DNA from: Umezawaea tangerina
GTDB lineage: Bacteria > Actinomycetota > Actinomycetes > Mycobacteriales > Pseudonocardiaceae
NCBI RefSeq assembly: GCF_003002815.1
Contig: NZ_PVTF01000002.1
Span: 62,001-126,000, forward strand
Direction of reading: 5' to 3'
DNA length: 64,000 nucleotides
Shown: positions 8,331 through 17,598 of the stretch, piece after piece
Layout of the letters: each line of letters opens with the position of its first letter
How positions within the stretch are numbered: position 1 is the stretch's first letter
Position numbers and translations under genes: made by a program
Notes under the pieces: model-generated
What the model was told of the DNA's origin: nothing
Seen by the model: only the letters and a program-made list of their open reading frames with translations
The model's database searches: none

Positions 8331-8807
8331 ATGTCCAGACGCGACGACGGGGCGCGGGTCGCCGCCGCCTTCGGCGACCTCCTGCTGCGCAGCAGCCGCG
8401 CCCACCTGTACCGGGTGCTGATCGCCGACACCGAGGGCGTGGACGGGACGACCTACCCGGTGCTGTCCGGGCTCGCCCGCCTCGGCCCGGCGACCACCAG
8501 CGAGCTCGCCGCGCGGATCGGCCTCGAACGCACCGTGACCACCCGCTACGCCACCCGCCTCGAACAGGCGGGGCTGCTCGCCCGACAGCCCCACCCCACC
8601 GACGCGCGTGCCACCACACTGGTGCTCACCGAGCTCGGCGAACGGACCGTGGGGGCGATGCGCGAGCGGCTGCGGGACGTGTTCGTCGACGCCATGGCCG
8701 ACTGGACCGCCGAGGAGTCGGCGACGTTCACCCGCCTGTTCGACCGGCTCGTCACCGGTCTCGCCGATCCTCAGACGGCCCCGAGCAGCAGGCCGTCCTC
8801 GCCGTAG
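8331..8807 (+). CDS. MarR-family transcriptional regulator
   Basis: 158 residues. Winged helix-turn-helix: LSGLARLGPATTSELAARIGLERTVTTRYATRLEQAGLLARQPHPTDAR, the recognition helix and wing of MarR proteins. ATG 8331 lacks a clear ribosome site; an upstream in-frame GTG (8304) follows AGGAGG too closely and would put operator 2 inside the coding sequence. Likely ligand-responsive repressor of itself and of the divergent 87-residue gene. Its 3' end overlaps the end of the opposite-strand ABC ATPase gene by 37 bp, so the two may interfere by antisense transcription. Confidence 0.9.
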   Translation: MSRRDDGARVAAAFGDLLLRSSRAHLYRVLIADTEGVDGTTYPVLSGLARLGPATTSELAARIGLERTVTTRYATRLEQAGLLARQPHPTDARATTLVLTELGERTVGAMRERLRDVFVDAMADWTAEESATFTRLFDRLVTGLADPQTAPSSRPSSP

Positions 8808-9826
8808 CAGAGCAGCCGACCGGGTGCCGGGCAGGCGTGCAGCGCGTCACCGACGGCGGGCTCCTCCTGCTCCGGGACGGTCAGGCCGACCAGCGTGCCG
8901 CCGGCGCACTCCAGCGTCACCAACGAGGTCACACCCAGGTTCTCCACGATGGACACCCGACCGGCGATCCCCTCCGCCGCGACGGTCAGGTACTCCGGCC
9001 GCACGCCCACCACGACGGGCGTGCCGTCGGCGAGGTCGGCGGGCAGCGGCAGCAGCGCGCCGACGCACTCGACCCCGTCGCCGCGGACCACGCCGTCGAG
9101 CAGGTTCATCGGCGTGGAGCCGATGAAGTTCGCGACGAACGTGTCGGCGGGCCGCTGGAACACCTCACGCGGCGTGCCGAGCTGCCGGATCCGGCCCGAC
9201 TCCATGACCGCGATCCGGTCGGCCAGCGCCAACGCCTCCGCCTGGTCGTGCGTCACGAACACCGTCGTGAGCGCCAGCTCCCGTTGCAGGCGCTTGAGGA
9301 ACGTCCGCGCCTCCAACCGAAGCCGGGCGTCCAGGTTGGACAGCGGCTCGTCGAGCAGCAGCACGTCGGCCTCCACCGCCACCGCCCTGGCGAGCGCGGT
9401 GCGCTGCTGCTGGCCGCCGGAGAGCTGACCCGGCCTGCGGTCGAGCAGCCCGGACAGGCTCAGTCCCGCCGCGGTCCGCTCGGCCACCTCGCGCTGCCTC
9501 GCCTTGGGGGCGCGGCGGACCCGCAGCGGGTAGGCGATGTTCTCCGCCACGGTCATGTGCGGGAACAGGGCGTAGTCCTGGAACACCATCGCGACCCCGC
9601 GCGAGCCGGGCTGCTCCCGCGTCACGTCGCGCCCGCCGATCAGGACCTTCCCGTCGGTGGCCTGCTCCAGTCCCGCGATCGTGCGCAGCAGCGTGGTCTT
9701 GCCGCACCCGGACGGGCCGAGCAACGCGAACAGCTCGCCGTCGACGACACCCAGGTCCAGACCGTCCACCGCGCGCACCCCGTTCGGGTACACAGTGGAC
9801 AGACCACCGATCTCGACGCCCGCCAT
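8771..9826 (-). CDS. sugar ABC transporter ATPase (MalK/UgpC type)
   Basis: 351 residues. Walker A LGPSGCGKTT, Q-loop VFQDYALFPHMTV, signature QLSGGQQQR, Walker B ADVLLLDEPLSNLDA, H-loop VTHDQAEA; the C-terminal third is a MalK-type TOBE regulatory region. It powers the transporter encoded just upstream: its ATG shares one base with the stop of the permease gene (TGATG, 9828-9824). This is the only sugar-importer ATPase gene in the window, so it could also serve the Lpl-type xylo-oligosaccharide importer, which has no ATPase of its own. Confidence 0.95.
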   Translation of the reverse strand: MAGVEIGGLSTVYPNGVRAVDGLDLGVVDGELFALLGPSGCGKTTLLRTIAGLEQATDGKVLIGGRDVTREQPGSRGVAMVFQDYALFPHMTVAENIAYPLRVRRAPKARQREVAERTAAGLSLSGLLDRRPGQLSGGQQQRTALARAVAVEADVLLLDEPLSNLDARLRLEARTFLKRLQRELALTTVFVTHDQAEALALADRIAVMESGRIRQLGTPREVFQRPADTFVANFIGSTPMNLLDGVVRGDGVECVGALLPLPADLADGTPVVVGVRPEYLTVAAEGIAGRVSIVENLGVTSLVTLECAGGTLVGLTVPEQEEPAVGDALHACPAPGRLLCYGEDGLLLGAV

Positions 9827-10647
9827 CAGCTCTTGATCCCTCCGTGGAAGCGGAACCCGTACCGCTTGCTGACGAACAGGTACAGCACGACCACCGGGAT
9901 CGAGTACAGCAGCGAGAACACCGGGATGACCGCAAGGTCGGCGCTGCCGCCCTCGTCCTGCAAGGTGCGCAGCAGCACCGCCGCCGGTTGCTTGCCGACG
10001 TCGCGCAGCAGCAGGAACGGCAGCAGGAAGTTGCCCCACGCGTTGACGAACGACCACACCAGGATCGTCGCGACCCCCGGCCGCGCGACCGGCAGGACCA
10101 CGTGGCCCAGCACCTGCCCCGGCGAGGCGCCGAACACCCGCGCGGACTCCTCGTAGGAGCGCGGGACCGAGTCCACGAAGTCCTTGAGGATGAAGATCGC
10201 GGCGGGCAGCATGCCGCCCGCGATCACCAGGGCCGTCCCGAACCGGGAGTCGATCAGACCGAGCTGGAGCATCAGCACGAAGATCGGCACCATCGCCGCG
10301 GTGCCGGTCACCACGCTGGACAGCAACAGCAGCAGGTACAGCAGCGCGTCGCGGCCGGGGATCCGCACGCGCGAGAGCGAGTACGCGGCCAGCGCGGCGG
10401 ACACCGTCGTCACCGCGGTCGCGACCACGCACAGCAGGACCGAGTTGACCAGCGACGTCACCGCGTACGGGTGGCGGAAGGTGGTCGCCACGTTGGCGAA
10501 CGTCCAGTCCGGCCACCGCAGTCCCAGCCCCGGCCGCGCGTCGAACGGCGCCGAGGCCAGCCACAGCACCGGCACCGCGAAGAACGCCAGCACCACGGCG
10601 ACCAGGACGTACAGCCCGATCCGCCGCACCACCCACGCCGGGGTCAC
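9826..10647 (-). CDS. sugar ABC transporter permease (MalG type)
   Basis: 273 residues with six predicted membrane segments. The cytoplasmic EAA-like loop ESARVFGASPGQVLGHVVLPVARPG contacts the ATPase. GTG at 10647 overlaps the stop of the preceding permease by 4 bp (GTGA), and the stop overlaps the ATPase start, so the genes are tightly coupled in the order binding protein-MalF-MalG-MalK. Substrate unknown. Confidence 0.92.
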   Translation of the reverse strand: MTPAWVVRRIGLYVLVAVVLAFFAVPVLWLASAPFDARPGLGLRWPDWTFANVATTFRHPYAVTSLVNSVLLCVVATAVTTVSAALAAYSLSRVRIPGRDALLYLLLLLSSVVTGTAAMVPIFVLMLQLGLIDSRFGTALVIAGGMLPAAIFILKDFVDSVPRSYEESARVFGASPGQVLGHVVLPVARPGVATILVWSFVNAWGNFLLPFLLLRDVGKQPAAVLLRTLQDEGGSADLAVIPVFSLLYSIPVVVLYLFVSKRYGFRFHGGIKS

Positions 10648-11543
10648 GCCCGCCTCCGCAGCAGCCTGAGGTACACCAGCGCGACCACCAGGTTGCCGAC
10701 CAGCAGCAGCGATGACATGGCCGACGCGTACCCCAGCCGCCCGCCCTCCAGGGCCTGCCGGTAGATCAGCACGGGCAGCACCTCCGACTCGTGGTTCGGG
10801 CCGCCCGCGGTGAGCAGGAACGGCGTGAAGTCGTTGGCGGTCCACAGGCTGATGAGCAGCGTGTTGGTCAGCACGTGCCCGCGGATGTGCGGGAACACCA
10901 CGTCGCGGACCGCCTGCCACCCGTTCGCGCCGACCAGCCGCGCGGTCTCCAGCTGCGACGGCGGCACGGCGGCCAGCGCGGAGGTGTAGAGCAGCATGGA
11001 GAACGCGGTGCCGCGCCAGACGTTGAACACGACGAGGCTGACCATGGGGTACTGGACGAGCCAGGCCGTCGTCGGGTCGTCCAGCAGCAGGCCCAGGGTG
11101 CCGCCGTCGCGGCTGAGCACCGCGAACCAGAGGTAGGCCACCACCGGGCCGGGCAGGATCCAGGCCAGCAGCACCAGTCCCTCGGTGGTGCGGCGCAGCC
11201 ACGGCCGCACCCGGCGCAGCAGCCACGCCAGCGCGAAGCCGAGGGCGTTCTGGCCCACCACCGCGGACCCGAGGACGAACAGCGCCGTCAGCCACAACGA
11301 GTTCGTGAACAGCGCGTCGTCCAGCACCGCGGCGAAGTTGTCCAGTCCGACCGCGCTCGGCGCCGCGGCCGCCGGCCCGGTGAGCTGGTAGTCGGTGACG
11401 CCGATGTAGAGCGTCCACAGGGCGGGGAAGACCAGGAACACGCCGACCAGCAGCAGCGCGGGCGCCACGAACCCGACCGCCCGCGCGACACCGAGCCCGG
11501 CCACGTCGCGGGGCCCGCTCGCGCGGAGGTCAGCCCGTGGCAA
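10644..11543 (-). CDS. sugar ABC transporter permease (MalF type)
   Basis: About 299 residues with six membrane segments (first one VARAVGFVAPALLLVGVFLVFPALW) and the EAA-like loop ETARLVGANGWQAVRDVVFPHIRG. The TTG start at 11543 overlaps the end of the binding-protein gene by 14 bp; a GTG at 11504 is an alternative. Partner of the downstream MalG-type permease. Confidence 0.9.
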   Translation of the reverse strand: MPRADLRASGPRDVAGLGVARAVGFVAPALLLVGVFLVFPALWTLYIGVTDYQLTGPAAAAPSAVGLDNFAAVLDDALFTNSLWLTALFVLGSAVVGQNALGFALAWLLRRVRPWLRRTTEGLVLLAWILPGPVVAYLWFAVLSRDGGTLGLLLDDPTTAWLVQYPMVSLVVFNVWRGTAFSMLLYTSALAAVPPSQLETARLVGANGWQAVRDVVFPHIRGHVLTNTLLISLWTANDFTPFLLTAGGPNHESEVLPVLIYRQALEGGRLGYASAMSSLLLVGNLVVALVYLRLLRRRA

Positions 11544-12924
11544 CGGATCCCTCGCCGACGGCCTTGACCAGCGCGTCCTGGTAGGCCTTCGCCGCGTCGT
11601 CCGGGCTCTTGCCCGCGACGACGTCGGCGGTGGCCTGCTGGAGCGCCGCCGACACCTTCGGGTAGTCCGCGAGCCCCGGCCGGTACCGGGTGATCGGCAG
11701 GACCTTGTCCGCGACGAAGGACAGCATCGGGTCGCCCGCCAGCACCTCGTCGTTCACGTCGCCCCGTTGGGTGATCTGGGCGGTGCCCGCCAGCGAGGCC
11801 TTGACCGCCTCCGCGGAGTTGAGGAACCGCATGAACTCCCAGGCCTGCTTGGGGAACCGCGAGTTCGGGTTGACCACCCGCACGCCGCCACCGGACATGC
11901 TGACGAAGTCCTGCCCGCCGACACCGGCACCGGGCCGCTGGGCGGGCATCAGGGCCCAGCCGACGGCGGCGTCCCGGTCGGCCATCTTCGCCACGCCGTT
12001 CTTGGGCTCCACCACCGAACGCCAGAAGTAGTCGCCCTCCAGCAGGATGCCGATCTTGTCCTCGGCGAACAGCCGGAAGGACCGGTCCCGCCCGTTCGCC
12101 TCCTGCTGCAGCACCGGATCGCCCAGCCCGTCGCGGTAGATCCGCTGGTAGAGACCCAGGACGTCCTTGACCCCGGAGGTCGCGCCCTGCCACTTGCCGT
12201 CCTCGTGCACCGGCTTCCCGGTACCGACCAGCGCGGGCAGCACACCCTGCATCGAGGTCGCCTCGCCCATCGCGGTGCCCGCGTTGAGCTGGAGGGGCGT
12301 GACACCGGGCAGCGCCTTCAACGCCGCGGCGGCGGACAGCAGCTCGTCCCAGCTCCTCGGCTGCCAGTCGGCGGGCAGCCCGGCCTGCGCGAACAGCTTC
12401 TTGTTGTAGTACAGCACCCGCCCGTCGGTGCCCATCGGGACGCCGTACCGCTTGCCCTCGAACCGGCCGAGCCCCTGCACCGCCTCCGGGATCTGCTTCC
12501 AGCCGTCCCACGCGTCGACATCGGCCTTCCCCACGACGTCGTCGAGCGGCTTGACCTGTCCCGCCTGGGCGAATTCTCCCAGCCAGATGCCGTCCAGCTC
12601 GACCACGTCGCCGCCGCCACCGGTCTTGAAGTCCAGCGCGACCTTGGTCTTGAACGCCTCGTCGGCCGTGCCGCTCTGCTCGAACCTCACCGCCATCGTC
12701 ACGCCCTTGGCCTTCTGGGCCTCGGTGAACCTCGGGATCACCCAGTTCGCGATCCAGTCCGCTCCGCGCGCGTTCTTCCCGCCCGACACCGCGTTCGCGA
12801 CGATCGTCAACGTCACGTCCTTGGCGTCGGCGTTGCGCGCCGGGTCCTCGACCGTCGTCCCGCCCAGGCACCCGGTGACCAGAACACCCACCGCCACCAG
12901 CACGAACGCCGTTGTCCGTCCCAT
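11530..12924 (-). CDS. sugar-binding lipoprotein of ABC transporter
   Basis: 464 residues, family 1 extracellular solute-binding protein. The ATG at 12924 is chosen because a lipoprotein signal follows (MGRTTAFVLVAVGVLVTGC, Cys19 lipidated) and GGGGGA precedes it; the open frame extends upstream only by chance. Mature domain features GTDGRVLYYNKKLFAQAGL, AGTAQITQRGDV. First gene of a four-gene transport operon read leftwards. The ligand is unknown; an oligosaccharide is likely. Confidence 0.93.
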   Translation of the reverse strand: MGRTTAFVLVAVGVLVTGCLGGTTVEDPARNADAKDVTLTIVANAVSGGKNARGADWIANWVIPRFTEAQKAKGVTMAVRFEQSGTADEAFKTKVALDFKTGGGGDVVELDGIWLGEFAQAGQVKPLDDVVGKADVDAWDGWKQIPEAVQGLGRFEGKRYGVPMGTDGRVLYYNKKLFAQAGLPADWQPRSWDELLSAAAALKALPGVTPLQLNAGTAMGEATSMQGVLPALVGTGKPVHEDGKWQGATSGVKDVLGLYQRIYRDGLGDPVLQQEANGRDRSFRLFAEDKIGILLEGDYFWRSVVEPKNGVAKMADRDAAVGWALMPAQRPGAGVGGQDFVSMSGGGVRVVNPNSRFPKQAWEFMRFLNSAEAVKASLAGTAQITQRGDVNDEVLAGDPMLSFVADKVLPITRYRPGLADYPKVSAALQQATADVVAGKSPDDAAKAYQDALVKAVGEGSVATG

Positions 12925-13165
12925 CCGCGATCCCCCGCCCACAGGTCCCGTCGGTACGCCGGACTCCAACATGGCACCCGAACCGCGCAGCCGCAGCGCC
13001 CTAATGGGCGACTCCGGCGCCTCACTCCCCGTCGTCGCGGGTGGTACCGCGGTACTACGCCGCATGCCGCCGATCGCACCACGGGATGACGAACCACCGC
13101 CGCCGCACCTCCTAGCGTGCCAAGAGGAAGCCGCTTACCAGGCGCGGCTCGGACGAGAGGGTGTC

Positions 13166-14380
13166 ATGACCAACCGCACCAGAGCACCGCGGACGCGGGC
13201 ACTCGCGGCGGCGGGCGCCGCGCTGGCGATCGTGCTGGCGGGCTGCTCGTCGGCGACCACGGACGCCAAGTCCGGTGAGGCCTCCGCGACGTCGTCGGCC
13301 GCCTCCGGTCACGCCGGGCACACCGCCACCGGCGCGCCGGTGCCGACCGCGCCGCTGCGGGAGGGCGAGCGGTTCGTCGACCTGTCGATGTCGAACCCCT
13401 ACCAGCCCTCCGCGCCCAACGGCGGCACCGACGAGTACCGCTGCCTGCTGCTCGACCCGAAGATCACCGAGCCCGGATTCCTCACGGGCACGCGGTTCCA
13501 GCCCCAGAACGCGCCGATCGTGCACCACGCCCTGGTGTTCGTCGTGCCGCCCGAGATCGCGGAGGAGGCGAAGGCCAAGGACGCGGGCTCCCCCGGCGAC
13601 GGCTGGACCTGCTTCGGCGACAGTGGGCTGCGGGGCGGCGCCAAGCCCCCGGTGTGGGTGGACACCTGGACGCCCAACGGCACCGAGACGCTGCTCCAGC
13701 AGGACGTCGGGTTCCCGGTCACCCCCGGCAGCCTGGTCGTCCTGCAGATCCACTACAACCTGCTCGCCACCGACGGGAAGTCCGGCGAGACGGACAAGTC
13801 CAGCGTCCGGCTGCGGATGAAGGCGGGGACGGCCGCCACCAAGCCGCTGGACACGGCCCCGCTGGACGTGCCGATCGAGCTGCCCTGCGCCGAGGGCGAG
13901 TCCGGCCCGCTGTGCGACCGCGCGACGGCGGTCGCGGACGTCGCGAAGCGGTTCGGCGAGGACGTCGGCGGCACGGAGGCCAGGCTGGTCGAGCGGTGCG
14001 GCGGCGGTGTGCCGAAGCCCGGCAACACCCAGACCTGCGACGTGGAGGCGCCGCAGGCCCTCACGATCTACGCGGCACTGGGCCACATGCACCTGCTCGG
14101 GCGCTCCATCAAGGTGGAGCTCAACCCCGGCACCCCCACCGCGCAGACCCTGCTCGACGTGCCGGTGTTCGACTTCGACGCCCAGAAGATGCGGCCCACC
14201 CCCGCGCCCGTCGACGTCAAGGCGGGCGACCGGATCCGGGTCACCTGCACCCACGACGCGTCCCTGCGCAAGCAGCTGCCCCAGCTCAAGACGCTGCCGC
14301 CGCGGTACGTGGTCTGGGGCGACGGCACCAGCGACGAGATGTGCATCGGCCTGCTGCTCTACAGCCCCGCCACCGCATGA
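13166..14380 (+). CDS. PHM-like copper type II monooxygenase, lipoprotein
   Basis: 404 residues. Lipoprotein signal [27 protein letters not shown], then a low-complexity linker with histidines ([10 protein letters not shown]). The catalytic part carries the copper-ligand pattern of peptidylglycine alpha-hydroxylating/dopamine-beta monooxygenases: IVHHALVF (His pair), [21 protein letters not shown] (HxH) and a Met in [11 protein letters not shown]. Such enzymes hydroxylate C-H bonds using two copper sites and an electron donor. AGAGGG precedes ATG 13166. It is followed by a hairpin and a DoxX-Rieske fusion that might deliver electrons. Substrate unknown. Confidence 0.8.
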   Translation: MTNRTRAPRTRALAAAGAALAIVLAGCSSATTDAKSGEASATSSAASGHAGHTATGAPVPTAPLREGERFVDLSMSNPYQPSAPNGGTDEYRCLLLDPKITEPGFLTGTRFQPQNAPIVHHALVFVVPPEIAEEAKAKDAGSPGDGWTCFGDSGLRGGAKPPVWVDTWTPNGTETLLQQDVGFPVTPGSLVVLQIHYNLLATDGKSGETDKSSVRLRMKAGTAATKPLDTAPLDVPIELPCAEGESGPLCDRATAVADVAKRFGEDVGGTEARLVERCGGGVPKPGNTQTCDVEAPQALTIYAALGHMHLLGRSIKVELNPGTPTAQTLLDVPVFDFDAQKMRPTPAPVDVKAGDRIRVTCTHDASLRKQLPQLKTLPPRYVVWGDGTSDEMCIGLLLYSPATA

Positions 14381-14405
14381 CCCGAGCCCGTCCGGGCTCC
14401 GCGCG

Positions 14406-14452
14406 CGCCACGTGGTCCGGGAGCTCCCCCCGGGCTCCCCGACCACGTGGCG
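14406..14452. terminator. hairpin between copper monooxygenase and DoxX-Rieske genes
   Basis: CGCCACGTGGTC (14406-14417) pairs with GACCACGTGGCG (14441-14452), and GGGAGC/GCTCCC extends the stem inside the loop. It lies 29 bp before the next start codon, so it could end or attenuate transcription. The arm is itself partly palindromic (CCACGTGG). Confidence 0.65.
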
Positions 14453-14480
14453 TCCCCGACCACGAAGGAACACCTCGTCC

Positions 14481-15446
14481 ATGGCCTCCCCCACCACCCG
14501 GCCGCGAACCCTGTCCGGCAGGCTGCGGGCCGATCCCCGGCTGGCCTCGCCGGGCTGGGTCCTGCTGCCCCTGCGCGCCTTCCTCGGCGGCACGTTCGCC
14601 TACGCCGGGCTGTCCAAGCTCCTCGACCCTGTCTACCTCGACGACTCGTCCCCTCTCGGCGTCCACGCCCAGATGCTGCACGCCGCGACGACCTCGCCCA
14701 TCGGGGCGCTGGTGTCGCCGCTGGCCGACCACTCCGCGGTAGCCGGTCCGGCCATCGCGTTCGCCGAGGTCGCCGTCGGGCTCGGCACCCTGCTGGGGCT
14801 GTTCACCCGCCTGGCCGCGCTCGGCGGTCTCCTGCTGGCGGTCGGCTTCTTCCTGGTGGTCAGCTGGACCACCAGCCCGTACTACTTCGGCTCCGACATC
14901 GTCTTCGCCTTCGCCTGGACCCCGCTGGTCCTCGCGGGCGACGCGGGTGTGCTCACGGTGACCACCCCGCTGCGCCGACGCGTGCGAGCCGGCTCCGGGC
15001 GGTTCGGCACCGCCGAGGAGGTCGACCGCCGCGTGGTCGTGCTCGGCGGTGCGACCGCGGCCGTGGCGGCGGCGCTCGGGATCGCCGCGGGCAGCGCACT
15101 CGCCCTCGCGCGACGCCCGTCCGAGCAACCCGCGGCCCCGCCGCCCGCCGAGGCCGGCACCAGGATCGCCGCCGTCGACAGCGTCGCGGTCGGGTCGTCC
15201 ACGAGGTTCACCGCGCCCGACGGCACACCCGCCTACCTGCTGCGGCCGGTCGCCGACACCTTCCTGGCGGTCAACGCCGCGTGCACGCACCAGGGCTGCC
15301 CGGTCGCGCCGGTCGAGGACGGGTTCCGCTGCGCCTGCCACGGATCGACCTTCGACCGCGACGGCGGGGTCACCGGAGGCCCGGCCAACGCCCCGCTGGT
15401 CCGCATCCCCGTGCGGGTCGTCGACGGATTCGTCGTGACCGCGTGA
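14481..15446 (+). CDS. DoxX membrane domain fused to Rieske [2Fe-2S] domain
   Basis: 321 residues. Residues ~25-160 are a four-helix DoxX/TQO-like membrane domain ([57 protein letters not shown]). [24 protein letters not shown] segment forms a fifth helix with a Rieske-type anchor. The C-terminal ~110 residues hold a Rieske cluster site CTHQGC...[14 protein letters not shown] lies about 12 bp before ATG 14481. The fusion suggests quinone-linked electron transfer to an exported Rieske centre; the copper monooxygenase upstream is the obvious candidate acceptor (inference). Confidence 0.88.
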   Translation: MASPTTRPRTLSGRLRADPRLASPGWVLLPLRAFLGGTFAYAGLSKLLDPVYLDDSSPLGVHAQMLHAATTSPIGALVSPLADHSAVAGPAIAFAEVAVGLGTLLGLFTRLAALGGLLLAVGFFLVVSWTTSPYYFGSDIVFAFAWTPLVLAGDAGVLTVTTPLRRRVRAGSGRFGTAEEVDRRVVVLGGATAAVAAALGIAAGSALALARRPSEQPAAPPPAEAGTRIAAVDSVAVGSSTRFTAPDGTPAYLLRPVADTFLAVNAACTHQGCPVAPVEDGFRCACHGSTFDRDGGVTGGPANAPLVRIPVRVVDGFVVTA

Positions 15447-15495
15447 CCACGGGGGTGCGCCGACCTGCCCGCGCCCGGTCGACCACGATGGGCGG

Positions 15496-16803
15496 GTGAC
15501 CCCCGTAAGCACCACGTCCGGACCGGATGAGGCGGACGCGCTGTGGAGCCATCCCCTGTACGAGCGCGCTTCCCGCCTGTGGCGGCGGCTCCAGCGGCAC
15601 GACGCCGCCCGGCCGTGGCTGACCGACCTCGCCCTGGTCGTGGGTGTCGTGCTGGTGTTCTGCGTGCCCGACCTGGTCCCGTGCGGCTGCTCGGCGGACT
15701 ACGCCGACCACACCATCCTCCCGACCGTGAACCACCTGTCGTGGCAGGGGACCGTCGCGCTCCAGGCCGGGCTGGTACTGCCGCTGTACTGGCGCAGACG
15801 GTGGCCGGGACCGGTGCTGGGCGTCGTGATCGCGGTGTTCCTCGTCCAGTGGTCGCTGGGCGCCTGGCTGCGCGCCGACGCCGCGGTGCTGATCGCCCTG
15901 TGCAGCCTGGCTCTGCACGGGGTGCCGCGGCGGCTGCCCGCCGCCGTCGCCGTCACGATGGCCGTCCTGACCCTGATGATCCTGCGGGTCCGCAACGACG
16001 TGTCGTTCCTGGACGCGTTCTTCTACATCCTGACCAACATCATCGCGGCGGTCTCGGTCGGACTCGCCCTGCGGATCCGCCGCGTCCAGCTCGCCGGACT
16101 CCGCGACCGCGCCGCCCGTCTGGAGGTCGAACGTGACCAGCGCAGCAGGCTCGCCGCCGCCACCGAACGCACCCGCGTCGCCCGCGAGATGCACGACATC
16201 GTCGGCCACCACGTCTCCGTCATGATCACCCTCGCCGACGGCGGCGGCTACGCCGCCGCGCTGTCACCCGACCGCGGCCGCCAGGCGCTGCTGCTCATCG
16301 GCGACACCGGCCGCCAGGCACTGCGGGAGCTGCGCCGCAGCCTCGGCGTGCTGCGCGAGCACACCGACCCCACCGACCTCGCCCTGCACCCCGGCGGCAT
16401 CGACGTCGACGACCTGTGCGCCCGGATCCGCGCCGCCGGTCCGCACGTCGTGCAGCACACCGACGGCGACCTGGCCTCCCTCGACCGCAGCGTGCAGCTC
16501 GCCGTGTACCGCATCGCCCAGGAGTCCCTGACCAACGCGCTCAAGCACGCGGGCGGCAACACCACGATCACCCTGGCCATCACCGTCGAGGACACCCGCG
16601 TGAGCATCGACGTCACCGACACCGGTCCCGGCACCCACCGCCCCGCCGCCGGCCAGGACGAAGGCCATGGCCTCACCGGAATGCGCGAACGCGCCGCGCT
16701 CTACGACGGCACCTTCGGCGCGGGCCCCACCCCGCGGGGCGGCTGGACGGTCCACGCCACCCTCGCCCTGTCCGCACCCCGCGCGACCACGGGGGCCGCA
16801 TGA
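15496..16803 (+). CDS. sensor histidine kinase (NarL/DesK-type)
   Basis: 435 residues. Five to six membrane segments (~45-190) with a short CGCSAD external loop, then a dimerisation domain with phospho-His in REMHDIVGHHVSVM and an ATPase domain (QESLTNALKHAGGN, DTGPG, GHGLTGMRERAALYDG). GTG start 15496. Overlaps the response-regulator start (ATGA). It is 50 bp after the DoxX-Rieske gene on the same strand, so may sense the same redox or metal signal. Confidence 0.93.
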   Translation: MTPVSTTSGPDEADALWSHPLYERASRLWRRLQRHDAARPWLTDLALVVGVVLVFCVPDLVPCGCSADYADHTILPTVNHLSWQGTVALQAGLVLPLYWRRRWPGPVLGVVIAVFLVQWSLGAWLRADAAVLIALCSLALHGVPRRLPAAVAVTMAVLTLMILRVRNDVSFLDAFFYILTNIIAAVSVGLALRIRRVQLAGLRDRAARLEVERDQRSRLAAATERTRVAREMHDIVGHHVSVMITLADGGGYAAALSPDRGRQALLLIGDTGRQALRELRRSLGVLREHTDPTDLALHPGGIDVDDLCARIRAAGPHVVQHTDGDLASLDRSVQLAVYRIAQESLTNALKHAGGNTTITLAITVEDTRVSIDVTDTGPGTHRPAAGQDEGHGLTGMRERAALYDGTFGAGPTPRGGWTVHATLALSAPRATTGAA

Positions 16804-17471
16804 CCACCGTCCTCATCGTCGACGACCACCCGTTGCAGCGCTTCGGCTTCCGCATGCTCCTCGACAGCAACCCCGACACCGAGGTCCTCGGCGAGGCCTC
16901 CCGCGGCACCGAGGCCGTCCGCATGGCCTCCGAACTGCACCCGGACGTCATCCTCATGGACGTCCGCATGCCCGGCATGGACGGCATCGAGGCCACCCGC
17001 CGCATCGTCGACACCGGCGGCCGGTCCCGCGTCCTCATCCTCACCACCTTCGACCTCGACGAGTACGCCCACGCCGCCCTGCGCGCGGGCGCCAGCGGCT
17101 TCCTCCTCAAGGACGCCCACCCCGAAGAACTCCTCGCAGGCATCCGCGCCGTCGCCGCAGGCGACGCCGTCATCGCCCCCGCCCTCACCCGCCGCCTCCT
17201 CGACACCTTCACCCAACACCTCGAACCACCCACCACCCCACCAACCGACGACCCCCGCCTCTCCACCCTCACCACCCGCGAACACCAGATCCTGCTGGCC
17301 ATCGGCCAAGGCTGGACCAACGGCGAAATCGCCGCACGCCTCTTCCTCTCCGAATCCACCGTCAAAACCCACGTAGGCCGTGTCCTGGCCAAAATCGGCG
17401 CCCGCGACCGCGTCCAAGCCGTAATCCTCACCTACGACCTAGGCCTAACCCGCCCCAACGCACCGGAGTAA
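16800..17471 (+). CDS. NarL/FixJ-type response regulator
   Basis: 223 residues. Receiver domain with acidic pocket VDDH, phosphoacceptor Asp in DVILMDVRMPGMDG, and conserved Thr/Lys (LTTFD, LLKDAHPEE). LuxR-type helix-turn-helix at the C-terminus (LTTREHQILLAIGQGWTNGEIAARLFLSESTVKTHV). Cognate partner of the kinase encoded immediately upstream (4-bp overlap). Codon use at the 3' end is less GC-rich, running into the repeat region. Confidence 0.94.
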   Translation: MTTVLIVDDHPLQRFGFRMLLDSNPDTEVLGEASRGTEAVRMASELHPDVILMDVRMPGMDGIEATRRIVDTGGRSRVLILTTFDLDEYAHAALRAGASGFLLKDAHPEELLAGIRAVAAGDAVIAPALTRRLLDTFTQHLEPPTTPPTDDPRLSTLTTREHQILLAIGQGWTNGEIAARLFLSESTVKTHVGRVLAKIGARDRVQAVILTYDLGLTRPNAPE

Positions 17472-17488
17472 AACCCAGAACACCAGCC

Positions 17489-17598
17489 GCCCAACAACGC
17501 TGGAACAAACACACAAGCGGCCCAACGACGCTGGAACCAAAACACAAGTCGCCTGACGACGCTGGAACCAACACACAAGCCCCCAACGACGCTGGAAG
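17489..17598. repeat. 31-bp tandem repeats, 3.5 units, left flank of hairpin element
   Basis: Units start at 17489, 17520, 17551 and 17582 (the last one runs into the hairpin element). Consensus begins GCCCAACGACGCTGGAACC and ends ACACACAAGCS. The period is exactly 31 bp, with no unique spacers. A degenerate version with CCCAACGACGCTG precedes the second hairpin copy near 61940-62013. No coding content seen. Confidence 0.8.

Noticed and set aside
14007-15446. DoxX-Rieske fusion as two separate genes joined by a missed stop
   Set aside because: The frame is continuous, the linking helix has a normal Rieske anchor, and no internal start with ribosome site is seen.
17489-17598. 31-bp repeats as a CRISPR array
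   Set aside because: Units are directly adjacent with no spacers and no cas genes nearby.
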